A DNA stretch of 64,000 bases from an uncultured Spirochaeta sp. (lineage in GTDB: Bacteria; Spirochaetota; Spirochaetia; DSM-27196; Alkalispirochaetaceae). The first letter of the stretch is position 1. Each line of letters opens with the position of its first letter. A program made the position numbers and the translations under genes. The DNA is taken from positions 1 through 64,000 of the forward strand of contig CAJWEZ010000022.1 of the NCBI GenBank assembly GCA_913030605.1, written 5' to 3'. Below, one piece after another: positions 60,164-64,000 of the stretch. The notes under the pieces are model-generated. The model saw only the letters and a program-made list of their open reading frames with translations. It searched no databases and was not told where the DNA came from.

Positions 60164-60226
60164 CCGTATAATCCCGATAATCGGTTCGGGAGTTTCTACC
60201 AGGGCGCCGGAACGCTCTGACTACGG
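60164..60226 (+). promoter_or_regulatory. Purine riboswitch (guanine class)
   Basis: Three-way-junction aptamer: P1 CCGTA/TACGG (60164-60168, 60222-60226), J1/2 TATAATCC-like, P2 CCCGA/TTCGGG, J2/3 AGTTTCTACC, P3 CAGGGC/GCTCTG, J3/1 GACTA. Position 74 is C, which specifies guanine or hypoxanthine; adenine sensors have U. It lies at the 5' end of the purCFMN transcript and should switch it off when guanine is plentiful. Confidence 0.88.
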
Positions 60227-60280
60227 GCAGAAATTCCCTCCTCGTCGCGTACCACCCCGTTCGGTGGTGTTTCTGCTTTG
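60227..60280 (+). terminator. Riboswitch expression platform with intrinsic terminator
   Basis: Stem ACCACC/GGTGGT (60251-60256, 60263-60268) enclosed by GCAGAAA/TTTCTGC (60227-60233, 60270-60276), followed by TTTG. The GCAGAAA strand follows directly on the P1 3' arm, so ligand-bound P1 and the terminator can form together. The U tract is short. Confidence 0.6.
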
Positions 60281-60321
60281 TAGCCGATGTGTTCCCGCCC
60301 CCCGGCCCCACAGGAGGAGCC

Positions 60322-61038
60322 ATGGAACAGGGACGCCTGCTCTACGAGGGCAAAGCCAAGCGAGTCTTCGCGACCACCGACCCCGATCTCGTCATCTTCG
60401 AGTACAAGGACGACGCCACCGCCTTCAACGGAACCAAACACAGCCAGTTTGCCGGCAAGGGCGAACTCAACAACCGCCTCAGCGGTCGGCTGCTGGAGGC
60501 GGTCGCCGCCGCCGGTGTACCGACACATTTTGTCCGGCTCCTCTCGGCGACGCAGCAGCTCTGCCGGCGCGTGGTGATCGTGCCGCTGGAGGTGGTGATA
60601 CGCAACCGTGTCGCCGGCAGCATGGCGCGCCGGCTCGGCATCGAGGAGGGCACCACGCTCAGACACCCGGTGTTCGAGCTGTGCTACAAAAACGACGAAC
60701 TGGGCGACCCCCTTGTGGCGCCCTCCCACGCCGCCGCAACCGGCATGGCCACGTGGTCGGAGATTCGCTGGATGGAACGGTCCGCCGCCACCGTCAACCG
60801 TATCCTGTCCGAGCACATGGCAGCCGTGGGTATCGAACTCATCGATTTCAAGCTGGAGTACGGGCGCCGGGACGACGGGAGCCTCCTGCTGGCGGACGAG
60901 ATCAGTCCAGACACCTGCCGCCTGTGGGACCGGACCACCGGGGAGCGCCTGGACAAGGATCGCTTCCGGCGGGACCTGGCCCCGCTCCTGGACGGCTACC
61001 GCGAGATCCTCCGGCGCCTCGAGGAAGCGACCACGTGA
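60322..61038 (+). CDS. purC: Phosphoribosylaminoimidazole-succinocarboxamide synthase
   Basis: 238 residues from ATG 60322 (AGGAGGAG upstream). Joins CAIR and aspartate using ATP. Family motifs: LLYEGKAKRVFATTDPDLVIFEYKDDATAFNG, the RNRVAGSMARRLGIEEG segment, LIDFKLEYGRRDDGSLLLADEISPDTCRLWD (signature 2) and the C-terminal KDRFRRDL. First gene of purCFMN under the purine riboswitch; its stop overlaps purF (GTGA). Confidence 0.96.
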   Translation: MEQGRLLYEGKAKRVFATTDPDLVIFEYKDDATAFNGTKHSQFAGKGELNNRLSGRLLEAVAAAGVPTHFVRLLSATQQLCRRVVIVPLEVVIRNRVAGSMARRLGIEEGTTLRHPVFELCYKNDELGDPLVAPSHAAATGMATWSEIRWMERSAATVNRILSEHMAAVGIELIDFKLEYGRRDDGSLLLADEISPDTCRLWDRTTGERLDKDRFRRDLAPLLDGYREILRRLEEATT

Positions 61039-62534
61039 GGCGGGGGCACAGAGATGACCTGCGACTGCAGGTGACCGATATCCACGACCCCGACGATCGG
61101 CTTCACGAGGAGTGCGGTGTCTTCGGGATGTTCGTTCCCGACCGCGACGACCCGATCACCGAGTCGATCGGTCGCGTGGTGTACTACGGACTCTATTCCC
61201 AGCAGCACCGGGGTCAGGAGAGCGCCGGGATCGTGGTCGCCGGCGACGACGGGCTGGAACAGCACCGCGGCATGGGCCTCGTGGCGGAGGTGTTCTCCGA
61301 CCGCCTGCTCGACGGTCTTTCGGGGCGGGCGGCGATCGGCCATGTGCGCTATTCAACCGCCGGTTCCTCCACGATCGCCAACGCCCAGCCGCTGATGGCG
61401 CAGTCCAAGCTCGGCACGATCGCGATCGGTCACAACGGGAACCTGGTGAACGCCCCGGTGATCCGGGACCTGCTGGAGGACGCCGGCGTCATGTTTCAGA
61501 CCTCCAGTGACTCCGAGGTGATCCTGAACCTGGTGGCGCGGAGCGCCCGCCACGGTCTGCGACGGGCGATCCAGGACGCGATGCGGGCGATCCAGGGGGC
61601 GTTCTCGCTGGTGCTGCTCACGGAGGACAGTCTGATCGCGGTCCGCGATCCCAAGGGGATCCGGCCGCTGGTTCTGGGAAAACTGGGCGAGTCAACGATC
61701 GTGGCCAGCGAGTCCTGCGCCCTGGACGCTGTGGGAGCGGACCTCGTCCGGGACGTGGAGCCCGGGGAGATCGTAATCGTGAGCGGCGAGGGCATCGAAT
61801 CGCTGCAGCTCAACGAGCGTACGCAGAGCCAGGTCTGCTCCTTTGAGTTTGTCTACTTCTCCCGCCCCGACAGTGAGGTGGATCAGGTAAGCGTCTACGC
61901 CTCCCGCATGGAGGCGGGCCGCATCCTGTGGCGGGAGGCGCCGGTGGAGGCCGACGTGGTGAGCGGCGTACCCGACTCCGGCGTGGTCGCGGCCCACGGC
62001 TACGCGGAGGCCTCCGGAATCCCCTTCGGGATGACGCTGATCAAAAACAAGTACGTGGGGCGGTCGTTCATCGCGCCGACGCAGGAGCTGCGGGAGCGGG
62101 CGGTGAGCGTGAAGCTGAACGCTCTGCGGCGAAACGTGGCGGGGAAGCGCATCGTCCTCATCGACGACTCGATCGTCCGCGGCACCACGATGCGTCGCCT
62201 GGTGACGATGCTGCGGCGCGCCGGTGCCGCCGAAGTCCACATTCGCATCGCCTCTCCCCCGGTGCAGCACGCCTGCTACTTCGGCATGGACTACCCCAGC
62301 CGCAACGAACTCGCCGGCCGCCGCGGCGTTGAGGCGGTGCGGGAGATGATCGGCGCGGACTCGCTGGCGTACCTGTCACTGCCGGGCCTCCATGCGTCTC
62401 TCGGCGACACGGGTCAGTACTGCGTCGGCTGCCTCACCGGGGTGTATCCGGTGGCGGCGCCGGTGGGGCTGGAAAAGGACGAACTGCCGCCGGCGATCGC
62501 CGAACGCGACGCCGCAGCCGGGAGGCGGGGATGA
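61035..62534 (+). CDS. purF: Amidophosphoribosyltransferase
   Basis: 499 residues from GTG 61035; GTG 61071 is an in-frame alternative. First step of purine synthesis: PRPP plus glutamine to phosphoribosylamine. The nucleophile is the Cys in LHEECGVFGM (residue 27), so a propeptide of about 26 (or 14) residues must be removed, as in B. subtilis PurF. Ntn glutaminase motifs: GLYSQQHRGQESAG, VRYSTAGSS, HNGNLVN. PRPP site VLIDDSIVRGTTMRR. Cysteines in HACYFGMDYPS and QYCVGCLTG fit the [4Fe-4S] type. A longer upstream frame is only an artefact over purC. Confidence 0.95.
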   Translation: MRRGHRDDLRLQVTDIHDPDDRLHEECGVFGMFVPDRDDPITESIGRVVYYGLYSQQHRGQESAGIVVAGDDGLEQHRGMGLVAEVFSDRLLDGLSGRAAIGHVRYSTAGSSTIANAQPLMAQSKLGTIAIGHNGNLVNAPVIRDLLEDAGVMFQTSSDSEVILNLVARSARHGLRRAIQDAMRAIQGAFSLVLLTEDSLIAVRDPKGIRPLVLGKLGESTIVASESCALDAVGADLVRDVEPGEIVIVSGEGIESLQLNERTQSQVCSFEFVYFSRPDSEVDQVSVYASRMEAGRILWREAPVEADVVSGVPDSGVVAAHGYAEASGIPFGMTLIKNKYVGRSFIAPTQELRERAVSVKLNALRRNVAGKRIVLIDDSIVRGTTMRRLVTMLRRAGAAEVHIRIASPPVQHACYFGMDYPSRNELAGRRGVEAVREMIGADSLAYLSLPGLHASLGDTGQYCVGCLTGVYPVAAPVGLEKDELPPAIAERDAAAGRRG

Positions 62535-63664
62535 GCGGCGACCCGAACGACCGTGGCTCCGGCGCGATCGACTACCGCGCCGCGGGGGTGGACGTGGCGG
62601 CGGGGCAGCAGGTTGTGCGCGACATCGGCGCCACCGTGGCGGCAACCCACGGGCCGGAGGTCCTCGGGGACCTGGGAGCGTTTGCCGGGCTCTACGCCCT
62701 CGGTTCGTACCGCGACCCGGTGCTGGTCTCCGGTACCGACGGCGTCGGCACCAAGGTGGAGCTGGCTCGCGCCGCCGGGCTCTGGGACACGATCGGCATC
62801 GACCTGGTCGGTATGTGCGTGAACGACGTGGTGTGCCACGGCGCGCGCCCGCTGTTCTTCCTTGACTACATCGCTGTGGACCGTCTGGACGCGGTTGAGG
62901 TACCGGCGGTGGTATCCGGCGTTGCCGAAGGGTGCCGCCGCGCCCGCTGCGCGCTGATCGGTGGGGAAACCGCCGAGATGCCGGGCGTCTATCGCCCCGG
63001 GCGTTTCGACCTCGCCGGTTTCTGCGTGGGTGTGGTGGAGCGCGAGGCGCTGGTGGACGGATCGGCCCTCGAGCCCGGCATGGCGGTGGTGGGGCTGGCG
63101 TCCAGCGGGTTTCACTCCAACGGATACTCCCTGTTGCGACGCCTGTTTCCGGAGATCGAATCGGCGGATGGCACGGTCGGCGGAGGCGCGGCGTCGGACG
63201 GTTCGATGACGGCGACGGCGGCGGCGCGACTGCGGGACGAGTTGCTGACTCCCACGCGCATCTATGCAGCCGTGGTGGCGGACCTGATGCAGAGCTGCCG
63301 GGTGGCGGGGCTGGCGCACGTGACCGGTGGCGGGTGGTGGGAAAACCTGCCCCGCCTCCTGGGTACCGTCCGGGACCGACATACCCTGCGGGTGGACGCC
63401 GCCGCCCTGGCGCCGCCGGCGGTCTTCGACGTCCTCGCGGGCACCGCGGTGACGCCGGCGGAGGCGTACCGCACGTTCAATATGGGGTTGGGCATGGCGT
63501 GCGCAATGCCGTCGGAGGACGTGAACGGGGCGATGGAGGTTGCCGCCTCCCACGGCATCGACGCCGCCGTGATCGGAACGGTGGCACCGCGGGATGGAGA
63601 TCGCGAGATTGTCGTCTCCGGCGTTCCCGACTCGTGGCAGACGTGGCGGGCGCAGTTCGCATGA
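62531..63664 (+). CDS. purM: Phosphoribosylformylglycinamidine cyclo-ligase
   Basis: 377 residues; ATGA overlap with purF. AIR synthetase. Motifs: IDYRAAGVDVAAGQQVV, LVSGTDGVGTKVELA, VGMCVNDVVCHGARPLFFLDY, ALIGGETAEMPGVY, DLAGFCVGVVER, LASSGFHSNGYSLLRRL, and AHVTGGGWWENLPRLL. Slightly longer than E. coli PurM because of a Gly/Ala/Ser-rich insert (about residues 215-230). Confidence 0.96.
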   Translation: MSGDPNDRGSGAIDYRAAGVDVAAGQQVVRDIGATVAATHGPEVLGDLGAFAGLYALGSYRDPVLVSGTDGVGTKVELARAAGLWDTIGIDLVGMCVNDVVCHGARPLFFLDYIAVDRLDAVEVPAVVSGVAEGCRRARCALIGGETAEMPGVYRPGRFDLAGFCVGVVEREALVDGSALEPGMAVVGLASSGFHSNGYSLLRRLFPEIESADGTVGGGAASDGSMTATAAARLRDELLTPTRIYAAVVADLMQSCRVAGLAHVTGGGWWENLPRLLGTVRDRHTLRVDAAALAPPAVFDVLAGTAVTPAEAYRTFNMGLGMACAMPSEDVNGAMEVAASHGIDAAVIGTVAPRDGDREIVVSGVPDSWQTWRAQFA

Positions 63665-64000
63665 CGGTCCCCGCGCTGGCGGTCTTCGCGTCCGGTTCCG
63701 GCACGACGTTGCAGGCGATCCTGGACGCCGTCGCCGACGGCATCCTTCCACTCCGGGTGAACGTGGTGGTCGTTGACCGCCCCGGGACCGGCGCGGAAGA
63801 TCGCGCTGCCACCGCCGGGGTCCCCGTCCGCCTGGTGGATCGCAGCGGTCACGACCGACGCTCGCTCTCGGCGGCGATCGACGCGGTGCTGCCGGCGGAC
63901 ACCGCCGCGGTGATGCTCGCCGGCTTTCTCTCGATCGTGGCGGAACCGCTCCTTACGCGCTTCTCCGGCCGCATGCTCAATCTGCACCCGGCGCTGCTGC
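63661..64000 (+). CDS. purN: Phosphoribosylglycinamide formyltransferase, partial
   Basis: Starts in an ATGA overlap with purM and runs off the window; 113 codons are present of about 190-210. GART of the folate-dependent PurN type: LAVFASGSGTTLQAIL (PRPP/GAR phosphate loop), VVVDRPGTGAEDRAA, VPVRLVDRSGHDRRSL, VMLAGFLSIVAEPLL and RMLNLHPALL, which is the start of the HPS/L-phosphate motif with catalytic His expected just after the edge. Confidence 0.92.
   Translation, partial: MTVPALAVFASGSGTTLQAILDAVADGILPLRVNVVVVDRPGTGAEDRAATAGVPVRLVDRSGHDRRSLSAAIDAVLPADTAAVMLAGFLSIVAEPLLTRFSGRMLNLHPALL

Noticed and set aside
59847-62534. An 895-codon rightward frame covering purF and upstream DNA.
   Set aside because: The upstream part is antisense to the U32 gene and overlaps purC in another frame. 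Only the portion from 61035 reads as PurF.

Overview
The window is a gene-dense, high-GC chromosomal segment (by eye about two-thirds G+C; no rRNA, tRNA, CRISPR array, transposase or phage gene seen). The gene set fits a free-living or host-associated spirochaete (Spirochaetota): a conserved unknown of the spirochaetal DUF5312 type, a soluble receptor-like chemotaxis protein paired with CheD, two divergent PfkA-family phosphofructokinases, an OmpL47-type Ig-like secreted protein and a plain heterotrophic core. The assignment is inferred from gene content, not from a marker gene.

Layout. 1-667: one open frame that joins pieces of three unrelated proteins (homoserine dehydrogenase start, roadblock/LC7 fragment, RND efflux fragment); almost certainly a chimeric contig end. 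755-3700: ParB-like protein, spore-photoproduct-lyase-family radical SAM enzyme, secreted FecR-like protein. 3713-6113 (-): soluble MCP-like protein and CheD. 6210-9919 (-): multitask sugar-ABC ATPase, solute-binding lipoprotein, aminotransferase. 9981-18734: DUF5312, O6-methylguanine-DNA methyltransferase/HflX/OmpL47 operon, two conserved unknowns, GalE, phosphofructokinase, rhodanese, short-chain dehydrogenase. 18735-19163: 429 bp without a gene, with a terminator and a possible small RNA. 19164-28180: Pgi, sugar nucleotidyltransferase, TPR protein, then an RNA-modification cluster (THUMP methyltransferase, TrmH, RlmD). 28214-39270: patatin, MsrA, dGTPase, MltG, a COG0523 GTPase lacking its cysteine motif, a large GAF protein, PanE, an orphan galactitol-type EIIC, DsrE. 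39286-42065: three coupled genes for exported proteins divergent from a TetR regulator, with a palindromic operator between. 42177-48853: MIP18-like and DUF1801 proteins, PurB, fused PurL. 48910-60059: second phosphofructokinase, tandem class II aldolase, CDF transporter, SIMPL protein, ABC-F ATPase with an attenuator-like leader, diguanylate cyclase, outer-membrane-type protein, U32 peptidase. 60128-64000: purine-riboswitch-controlled purC-purF-purM-purN.

How it works together. Purine synthesis is split between purB-purL and the riboswitch-controlled purCFMN operon. Glycolysis/sugar-nucleotide functions (Pgi, two PFKs, GalE, nucleotidyltransferase) are scattered. The most striking general signal is regulatory: more than a dozen genes have a recognisable sigma70 promoter (TTGACA-like, 16-18 bp, TAnnnT-like) whose -10 box ends only 5-9 bp before the start codon, usually without a Shine-Dalgarno sequence. 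This implies leaderless or near-leaderless mRNAs. At four divergent gene pairs the two -35 boxes overlap or touch. Operons are tightly packed with ATGA/GTGA/TTGA overlaps.
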